DNA of 64,000 nucleotides, from the NCBI RefSeq assembly GCF_000293865.2, contig NZ_ALKN02000013.1:1-64000 (forward strand), in the 5' to 3' direction. Below, in pieces: positions 10,648-19,224 of the stretch. The notes below the pieces were generated by a model. It was not told the origin of the DNA. It made no database searches and worked only from the letters and a program-made list of their open reading frames with translations. The position numbers were made by a program, and so were the translations under genes. The DNA comes from Limnohabitans sp. Rim28. Lineage in GTDB: Bacteria; Pseudomonadota; Gammaproteobacteria; Burkholderiales; Burkholderiaceae_C. How positions within the stretch are numbered: the stretch's first letter is position 1; every line of letters starts with the position of its first letter.

Positions 10648-12207
10648 ATGTCCACCACCATCCACCCCACTGTTCGCCGTCAGACCATTGCCGATGCCCT
10701 GCGCCGCACCGCGATCCGCTTGCCCGCCAAAACCGGCATCGTGTGCGGTGCCACCACCTGGACCTATGCCGAGTTTGATGCGCTGGTCACGCGCTTGGGT
10801 GCAGGCTTGGCCAGCATCGGTGTGGCCGAGGGCGACAAGGTGGCGGTACTGGCCCGCAACTCGCACGGTTTTGCGGCGTTGCGTTTTGCACTGGCCCGCC
10901 GGGGTGCGGTCATGGTGCCGATCAACTTCATGCTCAAGGCCGACGAGGTGGCCTACATCCTGCGCCACGCAGGTGCCAAAACCTTGGCCACCGACAGCGG
11001 CTTGGCCGAGCTGGCGCAGGCTGCTGCCAAGCTGGACACCCAAGTGCAGCAGTTCATCTGGCTACCGTCCGAAGACCCGAGCCAGCCCGTGGCGGGCATG
11101 CACAGCTTTGACACCCTGGCCGCCTGCCAGGATGGGCTCCCCGATGTGCGGCTGGGCAGCTGCGATGTGGCGCAGATCGTCTACACCAGCGGCACCGAGT
11201 CCTCGCCCAAAGGCGCACAGCTCACGCATGACGCCGTCATGTGGCAGTACGTCAGCTGCGTGATCGACGCTGAAATCGCTGAGCAGGATGTGGCCCTGCA
11301 CGCGCTGCCGCTGTACCACTGCGCCCAACTCGATGTGTTCTTTGGTCCGGCCATTTACATGGGGAGCACCAACGTCATCACGGCCAAGCCCACACCCGAC
11401 AACCTGCTGCCGATGATTGAAAAATTCGGCATCACCAGCTTTTTTGCGCCGCCTACCGTGTGGATCGCCTTGCTGCGCTCACCCCTCATGGATGCCGACA
11501 AACTCTCCAAACTGGCCAAGGGCTACTACGGCGCGTCCATCATGCCGGTTGAGGTGCTGAAAGAGTTGGCGTCTCGCCTGCCCAAGGTGCGCTTATGGAA
11601 CCTGTATGGTCAGACCGAAATCGCGCCGCTGGCCACCTTGCTCGGCCCGGAGGACCAACTGCGCAAACTGGGTTCATGCGGTAAAGCGGTGCGCAACGTC
11701 GAAACCCGGGTGGTGAACGAGGCCATGCAGGACGTGGCCGTGGGCGAAGTGGGTGAGATCGTGCACCGCTCGCCGCATTTGATGCTGGGTTACTTTCATG
11801 ACGATGAGCGGACCCAAGCTTCGTTTGAAGGCGACTGGTTCCACAGCGGCGATCTGGGGCTGATCGACGACGAGGGCTACATCACCGTGGTGGACCGCAA
11901 GAAGGACATGATCAAGTCCGGCGGTGAAAACGTGGCCAGCCGCGAGGTCGAAGAAATGATCTACCGCCTGCCACAGGTCAGCGAAGTGGCGGTGATCGGC
12001 TTGCCCGACCCCAAGTGGGTCGAAGCTGTGACGGCCGTGATCGTGGTCAAGGCCGGGCAAACGTTGGACGAGGCGGCGGTGATCGCGCACTGCGCAGAGC
12101 ACATGGCTGGCTTCAAGTGCCCCAAGCGCGTGGTGTTCACCGACACGCTGCCCAAGAACCCGAGCGGCAAACTGCTCAAGCGGGATTTGCGGGTGCGCTA
12201 CGCCTGA
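10648..12207 (+). CDS. Acyl-CoA synthetase (AMP-forming, FadD/Acs family)
   Basis: 519 residues of the ANL adenylate-forming family: activates a carboxylic acid to its CoA thioester via an acyl-AMP. The phosphate-binding loop is YTSGTESSPKGAQLTH (~178), with Glu-Ser in place of the usual Thr-Gly; NLYGQTEIAPL (~330) is motif A5, GDWFHSGDLG (~400) contains the ribose-binding Asp, DRKKDMIKSGGENV (~425) the hinge, and PKNPSGKLLKRDL (~505) the catalytic C-terminal Lys. CAGGAG 8 bases before the ATG supports the start. It leads the cluster of Bug receptor, hydratase and lyase genes; activation of a short or branched acid made by that pathway is plausible but unproven. Confidence 0.9.
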   Translation: MSTTIHPTVRRQTIADALRRTAIRLPAKTGIVCGATTWTYAEFDALVTRLGAGLASIGVAEGDKVAVLARNSHGFAALRFALARRGAVMVPINFMLKADEVAYILRHAGAKTLATDSGLAELAQAAAKLDTQVQQFIWLPSEDPSQPVAGMHSFDTLAACQDGLPDVRLGSCDVAQIVYTSGTESSPKGAQLTHDAVMWQYVSCVIDAEIAEQDVALHALPLYHCAQLDVFFGPAIYMGSTNVITAKPTPDNLLPMIEKFGITSFFAPPTVWIALLRSPLMDADKLSKLAKGYYGASIMPVEVLKELASRLPKVRLWNLYGQTEIAPLATLLGPEDQLRKLGSCGKAVRNVETRVVNEAMQDVAVGEVGEIVHRSPHLMLGYFHDDERTQASFEGDWFHSGDLGLIDDEGYITVVDRKKDMIKSGGENVASREVEEMIYRLPQVSEVAVIGLPDPKWVEAVTAVIVVKAGQTLDEAAVIAHCAEHMAGFKCPKRVVFTDTLPKNPSGKLLKRDLRVRYA

Positions 12208-12213
12208 GATCCC

Positions 12214-12231
12214 GCTCCGGAGCCCCGGAGC
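12214..12231 (+). repeat. GC-rich hairpin between ligase and receptor genes
   Basis: GCTCCGG, loop AGCC, CCGGAGC: a perfect 7-bp stem 7 bases after the ligase stop. It lacks a T-tail, so it is more likely an mRNA-stability or processing element than an intrinsic terminator. Confidence 0.4.
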
Positions 12232-12322
12232 ACCCAAGCCAGCTCGAAGCACCCACCGTCGCGCGGCAGCTCACGAGCCCCAAAAGTGGTAATTTCGCAC
12301 AGTCAATCGAGGAAAAATTCAA

Positions 12323-13291
12323 ATGACACCCATCTCGAAAATTTCACGCAGAGTGCTGGCCATGAGCCTGGTTGGCGTCTGTGCAGGTTGGGCCCAAGCC
12401 CAGTCCCAGGCGCCCATCCGAATTTTCGTGGGCGCGCCCGCTGGGGGCACCACCGACACCATGGCCCGCACGCTGGCACAGGTACTGGGCCCACAGTTGG
12501 GGCGCACCGTGGTGGTGGAAAACCGACCTGGCGCGGGTGGCAATTTGGCGGCTGACGCCGTGGCCAAGGCGGCGCCCGATGGCAACACCTTGTTGATGAG
12601 TTTCACCAGCCACGCCATCAATGCTTCGCTCTACCCCAGTTTGCCTTTCGATCCGGTCAAGGACTTCACGCCCCTGACCATGGTGTCCACCTCGCCTTCG
12701 ATGTTGGTGGCCCACCCCAAAGTGCCGGCCAACAACGTCAAGGAACTGATCGCGCTGGCCAAGTCCAAGCCCGGCCAACTGAACTTTGCGATCGGTGCAT
12801 TGGGCTCATCGCTGCACATGGCCGGCGATGCCTTCAAGATGCAGTCCGGCGTGTTCATTGTCAACATCCCTTATCGCGGCACCGCCCCTGCGGTGCAGGA
12901 CGTGTTGGCCGGGCAGGTGGACCTGATGTTTGCGGCGGTGGGCAACGTGCAGTCGCACATCAAGGCCGGAAAGCTCAGGCCGCTGGGCGTGACCAGTGCC
13001 AAGCGTCTGCCGGCTTACCCCGATGTGCCCTCGATTGGCGAAGTTCTGCCGGGTTATGAGTCCAGCGCTTGGTTTGGTTTGTTCGGTCCAGGGCGCATGA
13101 GCCCAGAGTTGACCAAACGCCTGGCCGATGCCGCACGGGCGGCGGTGCTCTCGCCCGAGGTCAAGCGCCGCATCGAAAATGAAGGGGCCACGCCCGTGGG
13201 CAACAGCCCCGAAGAGTTCGCCCGCTTCGTGGACAGCGAAATTGTGCGTTGGCGAGCGGTGGTGAAATATGCCGGAGCCAAGCCCGAATGA
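12323..13291 (+). CDS. Bug-type periplasmic solute-binding receptor (1 of 6)
   Basis: 322 residues with a cleaved signal peptide (about 1-27, ending AGWAQAQ) and the TctC/Bug fold. Family landmarks are VENRPGAGG (~71), the A-P-D-G ligand loop that follows it (AAPDGNTLL) and NIPYRGTAPA (~185). Such receptors deliver carboxylates to the TctA/TctB tripartite carrier. GAGGAAAA before the ATG is a good ribosome site. Its last codons overlap the start of the aconitase-like gene as ATGA, so receptor and enzymes are co-translated, suggesting that it captures the substrate of that pathway. Confidence 0.92.
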   Translation: MTPISKISRRVLAMSLVGVCAGWAQAQSQAPIRIFVGAPAGGTTDTMARTLAQVLGPQLGRTVVVENRPGAGGNLAADAVAKAAPDGNTLLMSFTSHAINASLYPSLPFDPVKDFTPLTMVSTSPSMLVAHPKVPANNVKELIALAKSKPGQLNFAIGALGSSLHMAGDAFKMQSGVFIVNIPYRGTAPAVQDVLAGQVDLMFAAVGNVQSHIKAGKLRPLGVTSAKRLPAYPDVPSIGEVLPGYESSAWFGLFGPGRMSPELTKRLADAARAAVLSPEVKRRIENEGATPVGNSPEEFARFVDSEIVRWRAVVKYAGAKPE

Positions 13292-14598
13292 GCTCGGTCA
13301 TGCCGCAGCCGCACCCGCTGTCGAATCACCGGCCACAGACCCTGGCGCAAAAACTCATCGCCCGCGCCGCCAGGCGCAGCCATGTGGCCGTCGGGGAGGT
13401 GGTCACCTGCGACGTGGACCTGGCCATGTTCCACGACTCGTCTGGCCCGCGGCGTCTGAAGCCCATGCTCGACGAATTGGGTGCGCAGATTTGGGACACC
13501 AACAAAGTGGTGCTGGTGCTGGACCACTATGTGCCCGCAAAGGATGCGGATGCGCAGCAGATCGTGCAGATCGCACGCGATACAGCCAGACAGTGGAAGC
13601 TGCCGCATGTCATCGACAGCGAGGGCATTTGCCATGTGGTGCTGCCCGAGCGGGGCCATTTGAAGCCGGGCATGTTCTGTGTGGGCGGTGACTCGCATTC
13701 CCCCACAGGTGGGGCATTTGCTTGTTACATGTTTGGCATCGGCGCCACCGAAATGCTGGGTGTGTGTGTCACGGGCCAAATCTGGGTGCAGGTTCCGCGT
13801 ACCTTGCGCATGCATTGGGCGGGTCGCCTGCAAGCCGGGGTGTCGGCCAAGGACATGATGCTGCACATGGTGGGGCGCTTTGGCATGAACGGTGCACAGT
13901 ACCAGGCGGTGGAATTTTCCGGCTCGGCCGTTCAGGCCCTGTGCATGGCCGAGCGCATGACTTTGTCCAACATGAGCGCCGAAATGGGGGCGCAAGCCGG
14001 TCTGATTGCGGCCGACGAGACCACCTTGAATCACCTGCGCGGCATCGGCGTTGCGCCTGAGCAATTGGCCGGCGCCGAGCAGTGGTTCACCGACGAAGAC
14101 GCCGACTACGAACAATGGGACTTTGACGCCAGCCAGCTCCATCCCCAGGTGGCAGCGCCGCACAGTCCGGCCAACACGCGGGATGTCGGCGAGTTTGCCG
14201 ACGTGGCACCCAACATTGCCTACATCGGCGCCTGCACCGGTGCCAAGCTCGAGGATCTGCGGGCCGCCGCCTCGGTGCTCAAGGGCCACCGGGTGGCAGC
14301 GGGTGTGCAGCTCTTGGTCGCACCTGCCAGTGCCCGGGAACAAGCGCAGGCCACACAAGAAGGTGTCATGCAGATCCTGCTGGATGCCGGGGCCACCGTG
14401 CTGCCCAACAGCTGTGGTGCTTGCGCGGGCTACGGTGCGACTTTCCCGGAAGGGGCGACGGTGATCTCCACCACCGCCCGCAATTTCAAGGGCCGCATGG
14501 GCCCGGCCAGTGTGAACGTTTACCTGTCCTCACCGTACACGGTCGCGGCTTCGGCTTTGCGCGGGCGGATCAGCGATGCCCGTGAGGTGTTGGCATGA
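13288..14598 (+). CDS. Aconitase/LeuC-family hydratase, large subunit
   Basis: 436 residues from the ATG at 13288, chosen over an in-frame codon 39 bases earlier because it makes an ATGA overlap with the receptor gene. Substrate and cluster motifs are those of the large subunits of isopropylmalate, homoaconitate and dimethylmaleate hydratases: GGDSHSPTGGA (~133), the cluster cysteine in YIGACTGAKLEDL (~316) and the CxxC of LPNSCGACAG (~372) that complete a 4Fe-4S cluster. These enzymes isomerise or hydrate substituted malates/maleates. No leuB or leuA lies nearby, and an isocitrate-lyase-type lyase follows, so leucine biosynthesis is unlikely. Confidence 0.88.
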   Translation: MSSVMPQPHPLSNHRPQTLAQKLIARAARRSHVAVGEVVTCDVDLAMFHDSSGPRRLKPMLDELGAQIWDTNKVVLVLDHYVPAKDADAQQIVQIARDTARQWKLPHVIDSEGICHVVLPERGHLKPGMFCVGGDSHSPTGGAFACYMFGIGATEMLGVCVTGQIWVQVPRTLRMHWAGRLQAGVSAKDMMLHMVGRFGMNGAQYQAVEFSGSAVQALCMAERMTLSNMSAEMGAQAGLIAADETTLNHLRGIGVAPEQLAGAEQWFTDEDADYEQWDFDASQLHPQVAAPHSPANTRDVGEFADVAPNIAYIGACTGAKLEDLRAAASVLKGHRVAAGVQLLVAPASAREQAQATQEGVMQILLDAGATVLPNSCGACAGYGATFPEGATVISTTARNFKGRMGPASVNVYLSSPYTVAASALRGRISDAREVLA

Positions 14599-15098
14599 CG
14601 GCGTGCAACAGGCATGACGCCCGAGTGTGGCGTTTGGGTGCCAATGTGGACACCGATGCCCTGGCACCCGGCGCCTACATGAAGCATGGCCTTGAAGTGA
14701 TTGGCAAGCATTGCCTGGAGGCGGTGAGACATGACTTTGCCAGCGGCGTCCATCCAGGTGATGTGATCGTGGCCGGGGCCAATTTCGGCATCGGTTCTTC
14801 TCGTGAGCAGGCCGCGGGTGTGCTGAAACACCTTGGCCTGGCGGCAGTCATTGCGCCGTCTTTCAGCGGTTTGTTTTTTCGCAATGCCTTCAACCTGGGC
14901 CTGCTGCTGCTGAGCTGCCCCGAGGCAGAAACCATCGAGGAAGCCGAGCGGGTGAGTCTGCGCCTGGACGGCGACACGCCCATGGTGCAGCGTGCCAACG
15001 GCCTGACGCTGGCCTGTGCGCCCATTCCCGGATTTTTGATGGACCTGGTCGATGCAGGCGGCTTGCTGCCACGCCTCAAACAAAGAAAGTCACCATGA
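14595..15098 (+). CDS. Aconitase/LeuD-family hydratase, small subunit
   Basis: 167 residues, the swivel domain partner of the preceding gene. It begins (residue 12 on) WRLGANVDTDALAPG, with the DTD-containing element of LeuD-type subunits, and has the substrate-recognition loop GANFGIGSSREQA at ~62-74, which in this superfamily selects the substrate side chain. It overlaps the large-subunit gene by ATGA and the downstream lyase gene by ATGA as well. At 167 residues it matches archaeal-type/dimethylmaleate-hydratase small subunits better than the ~200-residue bacterial LeuD; that comparison is from memory of the families. Confidence 0.88.
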   Translation: MTACNRHDARVWRLGANVDTDALAPGAYMKHGLEVIGKHCLEAVRHDFASGVHPGDVIVAGANFGIGSSREQAAGVLKHLGLAAVIAPSFSGLFFRNAFNLGLLLLSCPEAETIEEAERVSLRLDGDTPMVQRANGLTLACAPIPGFLMDLVDAGGLLPRLKQRKSP

Positions 15099-15982
15099 GC
15101 CAACGCCACACTTTGCCCCAGCGCCTGCAACAAGAACCAGCCTTGCTGGCACCCGGTGTGTACGACGCGCTCACCGCGCTGGTGGCGCAGCAGGCGGGTT
15201 TTGAGGCGCTCTATTTGTCGGGCGCATCGATAGCCTACACACGGCTGGGGCGCTCCGACATTGGCCTGACCACCGCCACCGAAGTGGCGCAGACGCTGGC
15301 GCACATCACCGACCGGGTGAGTATCCCGGTCATTGTGGACGCCGACACCGGCTTTGGCAATGCGCTCAACACGCAGCGCACGGTGCGCGACTTCGAGCGA
15401 GCCGGGGCTGCGATGATCCAGATCGAGGACCAGACTTTCCCCAAACGCTGCGGCCACCTGGACGGCAAAGGCGTGGTGCCGGTGGCTGAAATGCAGGGCA
15501 AGCTGCGCGCTGCACTCGATGCACGGCACGACCCCAACACCCTGATCCTGGCGCGCACCGATGCGGTGGCTGTGGAAGGCCTGGACGCTGCGCTGGAGCG
15601 GGCCGAACGCTACCTGGAATGCGGCGTGGATGCCTTGTTCATCGAAGCCTTGCGCTCGGATGAACAGATGAACCGCGCCTGCGCGCAGTTGGCCCAGCGC
15701 GTACCGCTCTTGGCCAACATGGTCGAAGGCGGCAAAACGCCGGTGCAAAGTGCGGCCGAGTTGGGCGGGCGCGGTTTCAAAATCGTGATCTTTCCCGGTG
15801 GTACAGCGCGGGCCGTGCTGCACACGCTGCAAGGCTATTACGCCAGCTTGCATGCGCACCAGACCACGCGCCCCTGGCAAGAAAAAATGCTGGACTTTGA
15901 TGGCCTGAATGCGGTCATTGAAACGCCGCAACTGCTGGCGCTGGGGCAAAGTTTCGAGCAGGATCCCCCCAGCTCGAAGTGA
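15095..15982 (+). CDS. Isocitrate lyase/PEP-mutase family C-C lyase
   Basis: 295 residues, the size of methylisocitrate lyase and 2,3-dimethylmalate lyase. Metal and substrate motifs: YLSGASIAYTRLG (~48), VDADTGFGN (~87) with the Mg-binding Asp, QIEDQTFPKRCGHLDGK (~110) with the catalytic Cys loop, and ARTDA (~151). Members cleave substituted malates/isocitrates into pyruvate or glyoxylate plus an acid, or decarboxylate oxaloacetate. Coupling to a two-subunit hydratase makes cleavage of a substituted malate to pyruvate plus propionate or acetate the favoured guess. Last gene of the receptor-hydratase-lyase unit; followed by a convergent gene. Confidence 0.85.
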   Translation: MSQRHTLPQRLQQEPALLAPGVYDALTALVAQQAGFEALYLSGASIAYTRLGRSDIGLTTATEVAQTLAHITDRVSIPVIVDADTGFGNALNTQRTVRDFERAGAAMIQIEDQTFPKRCGHLDGKGVVPVAEMQGKLRAALDARHDPNTLILARTDAVAVEGLDAALERAERYLECGVDALFIEALRSDEQMNRACAQLAQRVPLLANMVEGGKTPVQSAAELGGRGFKIVIFPGGTARAVLHTLQGYYASLHAHQTTRPWQEKMLDFDGLNAVIETPQLLALGQSFEQDPPSSK

Positions 15983-16000
15983 CCGGCGCTCAGGCGGGCA

Positions 16001-16708
16001 TCAAAGGGTTGGCGGACACCAACCCATTTCAAGCCAATGCGCGTAGCCCGGTTTGAAGGGCCATGCGGTGTACTGCACGGGTGTGCCCTGTGGCAGGACC
16101 TGCTCGGTCAGGTGATCAAGCCAAGGGCTCACAGCCCCCGTGCTGCGCAGCCAATCTTGGCCTGGGCTGGATTCCATCGCCCATCCTGCAAGGGCTGCCT
16201 TGGGCTTTGGCCATGGGTGGTCAGGCCGACGGGGGCCTGACATGCGGTCGTGCACACTGCCCCAGGCCACGCCCTTCATCTGATGCTGTATTTGGCCCAA
16301 TTGGCGCGCGGTTTCTTGCAGGGGCAAGCCCGTGAAGCGCAATTGCCCCAGCACATTGTCAAACCAGAAAAAAGCACCCGGCATGCTGCGCACCAGTTCG
16401 GGCAAAAGGGCCAATCCGTCGCCCGTGTGCAGGTGCACGCCCGTGCCTTGGCGTTTCAGGTGTCGGCCATGGCGCGCATAAAAAAGCGGCTTGGCCCAAG
16501 GGTCAATGTCCCAAGCATGGACCTCTTCAAATTGCGCCAACCAAGCGGTGGGCAACATCCAGCCCGCACTGGCGCCGATCAACACCAGTTGTTGGCGGGG
16601 CATCCCTTGGGCCATCAACCAATCGTTGATCTGCACACAGGCAGGTGCCCAGCGCGCCTGAGACCGCCACGCACGCACATGCCAATGCCAACCGCCCGTC
16701 AAATTCAT
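16001..16708 (-). CDS. Putative SAM-dependent methyltransferase-like protein
   Basis: 235 residues, no family I can name with certainty. LVLIGASAGWMLP (~41-53) resembles the glycine-rich SAM-binding loop and VHAWDIDPWAKP (~63-74) the acidic residue at the end of strand 2; HLHTGDGLALLP (~92) resembles motif II. The remainder is Trp/Pro-rich. This suggests a class I methyltransferase fold, active or degenerate. It starts 9 bases after the stop of the GST gene on the same strand, so the two are probably co-transcribed, and it converges on the lyase gene. Confidence 0.6.
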   Translation of the reverse strand: MNLTGGWHWHVRAWRSQARWAPACVQINDWLMAQGMPRQQLVLIGASAGWMLPTAWLAQFEEVHAWDIDPWAKPLFYARHGRHLKRQGTGVHLHTGDGLALLPELVRSMPGAFFWFDNVLGQLRFTGLPLQETARQLGQIQHQMKGVAWGSVHDRMSGPRRPDHPWPKPKAALAGWAMESSPGQDWLRSTGAVSPWLDHLTEQVLPQGTPVQYTAWPFKPGYAHWLEMGWCPPTL

Positions 16709-16717
16709 GCGGTCAAT

Positions 16718-17416
16718 TCATGGTTTTTGCAAACGTTCGTTTTGCGGAAACATGAACTTCTTGGCTTCCGCGTCCATTTCGGTCTTGAAGGTGTATTGCG
16801 CTTTGAACGCCTCGGCACGCTGAGCGGCAGGGCGCGCATTGACCGCATCGAGCAGGCGCTTGATGTGGGGGTATTGGGTCCAGGTGGCATCCCCCGTGCC
16901 CAGCACATACGGCAGCAGGCGTGCCCAGCCCCATAGGGCCATGTCCACGATGCTGTAGTGCTCGCCCAGCATGTAGGTGTGCTGACTCAGGTGTTTTTCC
17001 AGCACGGTCCAGTGGCGGTGTGCTTCAAAGTCGTAGCGGTTCAAGGCGTAGTCTTTGGGCTCTGGCGCCGCGTGGCGAAAGTGCACAGATTGGCCGGAAA
17101 ACGGACCAATGCCGCTGGCGATGAACATCAACCAAGACAGGGCAGCGCCACGTTCTTTGGCTTGGTCCACGCTGGGTACAAACTTTTGTTCGCGGTCGGC
17201 CAGGTACAACAAGATGGCATTGCTGTCGAACACGGTGGTGTCGCCATCGGTGATGGCGGGCACCTTGGCATTGGGGTTGACTGCCAAAAAGGCGGGCTCA
17301 AATTGCTGGCCTTTGCGCGTGTCGACCGGCACCGCTTCAAAAGGCAGCCCCAGCTCTTCGAGCAACAAGGCGATCTTCATGGGGTTAGGGGCAGCATTGA
17401 AGAAAAATTTCAACAT
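16718..17416 (-). CDS. Glutathione S-transferase family protein
   Basis: 232 residues. The N-terminal thioredoxin-like half (MLKFFFNAAPNPMKIALLLEE) has Asn-8/Pro-11 in the position of the catalytic turn, and NPNAKVPAI (~48) and FDSNAILLYLAD (~63) contain the cis-Pro and the glutathione gamma-glutamyl-binding Asp-Ser equivalent (DSNA). The C-terminal helical domain follows. It resembles YfcG/YghU-type Nu-class GSTs, which use glutathione for disulfide or peroxide reduction. It shares a strand with, and precedes, the methyltransferase-like gene; substrate unknown. Confidence 0.88.
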   Translation of the reverse strand: MLKFFFNAAPNPMKIALLLEELGLPFEAVPVDTRKGQQFEPAFLAVNPNAKVPAITDGDTTVFDSNAILLYLADREQKFVPSVDQAKERGAALSWLMFIASGIGPFSGQSVHFRHAAPEPKDYALNRYDFEAHRHWTVLEKHLSQHTYMLGEHYSIVDMALWGWARLLPYVLGTGDATWTQYPHIKRLLDAVNARPAAQRAEAFKAQYTFKTEMDAEAKKFMFPQNERLQKP

Positions 17417-17532
17417 GGTTCATCCGATCTGGCAGTGAAAAAAAGAGTGGGTGTCAGTGTCGCTGAAACCGCTCATCAAGGGGGTGCTGATGCAGTCATT
17501 TGGGCGACTGTCCCCAGCGAGGCTTGTTGTTA

Positions 17533-18147
17533 ATGTCCCTCTTTTTGCCTACTCCAATGACCGAGAGATTTTCCCAAATCACTTACGAGGACCTGCCGTC
17601 CGATGTACGCCCCTTGGCCGATGACATCCTCAAAGTGTCCAGTGCCGCTTTGGGTGGGCCTTACAACGCGCTGTTGCGCAGTCCTGATATGGCGCGCCGG
17701 GCCTTTGATTTTCTGGACTATCTGCGCTTTCGCACGTCGGTCAACAAGCGTTTGAACGAATTCGCCATCCTGATCCAGGCGCGCATTTCCAATGCGCAAT
17801 TTGAGTGGTGGGCGCATGAGCGCATCGCACGCAAGGCGGGTTTGTCGGATGCGGTGATGCGCGACTTGCAGCAATGCCAACGCCCCACCACCATGCAAGC
17901 CGACGAACGTTTGGTGTACGACTATTGCACCCAGTTGTCGCTCAACCACCGCGTGTCAGATGCTTTGTGGCAAGAAGCCGTCACCGCCATGGGCGAGCAA
18001 GCTGTGGTGGACCTCACGGTCTTGTCGGGCACCTACGTCATGGTGTCCATGTTGCTGAACGCCACACAAGTGGGTATTCCGGATGGGGGCGAGGCGCCTT
18101 TGCAGGTGATGGACCCCCTGGACATTCGTCAACGCTTGTTGGCATGA
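17533..18147 (+). CDS. Carboxymuconolactone decarboxylase-like protein
   Basis: 204 residues from ATG 17533; an ATG at 17557 (MTERFSQITYED) and one at 17500 are alternatives, the first of these having no better ribosome site. The central helix NAQFEWWAHERIARKAGLSD (~86-105) carries the Glu and His pattern of the CMD family, but the CxxC of AhpD peroxidase-type members is absent, so a lactone decarboxylase or related enzyme is more likely. It is followed after 44 bases by a Bug receptor and then an MFS permease, suggesting a small uptake/degradation operon for an aromatic-type acid. Confidence 0.8.
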   Translation: MSLFLPTPMTERFSQITYEDLPSDVRPLADDILKVSSAALGGPYNALLRSPDMARRAFDFLDYLRFRTSVNKRLNEFAILIQARISNAQFEWWAHERIARKAGLSDAVMRDLQQCQRPTTMQADERLVYDYCTQLSLNHRVSDALWQEAVTAMGEQAVVDLTVLSGTYVMVSMLLNATQVGIPDGGEAPLQVMDPLDIRQRLLA

Positions 18148-18191
18148 TTTTTTGAACCATTGCCCCATTCCTCATTCCCAAGGAGACCGCC

Positions 18192-19169
18192 ATGAGATTC
18201 CGTTTTGTTCGCAGCGCATTGGCCCTGATGTTGGCCGCCACGGCCTGGCATGCATCGGCACAAGACTTTCCCAACCGTGCCATCACCATGGTCATGCCTT
18301 ATGCCGCAGGCGGGCCGGGTGACACCATCACCCGCGTGTTTGCCGGTGCCATGCAAAAGCACTTGGGCCAGCAGATCGTGGTGGACAACACCGCTGGTGC
18401 CTCTGGCTCCATTGGCACAGCCAAAGTGGCGCGGGCCAGACCTGATGGCTACACCTTGTTGATGATCCACGTTAGCCATGCCACCAATGTGGCCATGTAC
18501 AAAGGCTTGCCCTACCACCCGGTGGACGATTTTGAGCCGATTGGGCGCGCCACCAGTGGCCCCATGGTCATCGTCACCCGCAATGATTTTCCGGCACGCA
18601 ATTTGAACGAATTTGTGGCCTATGTGAAAGCCAACGGACCCAAAGTCAGCTTGGCGCACGCCGGTGTGGGCTCGGCCTCGCATTTGTGCGGTCTCATGAT
18701 GATGAACGCTTTGAACGTCAAGCTCAATGAAATTCCCTACAAAGGCACAGGGCCGGCTTTGACCGACCTGATGGGCGGCCAAGTGGACATTTTGTGCGAC
18801 CAAACTTCGGGCACAGTACCCTCGGTCAAGGGCGGCAAAATCAAGGCTTATGCTTCTGCGGGCAAAGCGCGCCTGCCCCAGCTGCCGGAAGTGCCTGCCA
18901 TCACCGATGCCGGCGTGGAAGGCTTTGACATCAACATTTCATTTGGTCTGTACGCCCCCAAAGGCACCCCCAAGCCGGTCCTCGACCAATTGACCTCGGC
19001 CCTGCAAAAGTCGGTGACCGATCCTGAAGTGCGCCAGCGCTTAGAGGCCATGGGCATTTCGGCCGTGTCGGTTGACCAAGCGCGTCCTGAAGCTTTGCGC
19101 AACCACCTCAAAAACGAAATTGACACCTTGGGGGGTCTTTTGATCAAGGCTGGCGTCAAAGCCAATTGA
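18192..19169 (+). CDS. Bug-type periplasmic solute-binding receptor (2 of 6)
   Basis: 325 residues; signal peptide about 1-24 (cleavage after HASA). Landmarks: VVDNTAGASGS (~66), the ARPDGYTLL ligand loop, and EIPYKGTGPALTDLMGGQVD (~183). AAGGAG lies 8 bases before the ATG. It sits between the CMD-like gene and an MFS transporter on the same strand. Ligand unknown; a carboxylate is expected from the family. No TctA/TctB membrane genes are in the window, so it must share a carrier encoded elsewhere. Confidence 0.92.
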   Translation: MRFRFVRSALALMLAATAWHASAQDFPNRAITMVMPYAAGGPGDTITRVFAGAMQKHLGQQIVVDNTAGASGSIGTAKVARARPDGYTLLMIHVSHATNVAMYKGLPYHPVDDFEPIGRATSGPMVIVTRNDFPARNLNEFVAYVKANGPKVSLAHAGVGSASHLCGLMMMNALNVKLNEIPYKGTGPALTDLMGGQVDILCDQTSGTVPSVKGGKIKAYASAGKARLPQLPEVPAITDAGVEGFDINISFGLYAPKGTPKPVLDQLTSALQKSVTDPEVRQRLEAMGISAVSVDQARPEALRNHLKNEIDTLGGLLIKAGVKAN

Positions 19170-19224
19170 TACACCCGCTGCGCAAGGGCCAAGGGGTCTG
19201 CGTCTCGCCTGTTTGGGAGATTTC

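Noticed and set aside
13249-13287. Extended start of the aconitase-type gene at 13249
   Set aside because: Would overlap the receptor gene by 43 bases; ATG at 13288 with ATGA overlap fits better.
13288-15098. leuC-leuD of leucine biosynthesis
   Set aside because: No leuB/leuA nearby, small subunit short, and the unit is fused in translation to a receptor and a lyase; a catabolic hydratase is likelier.
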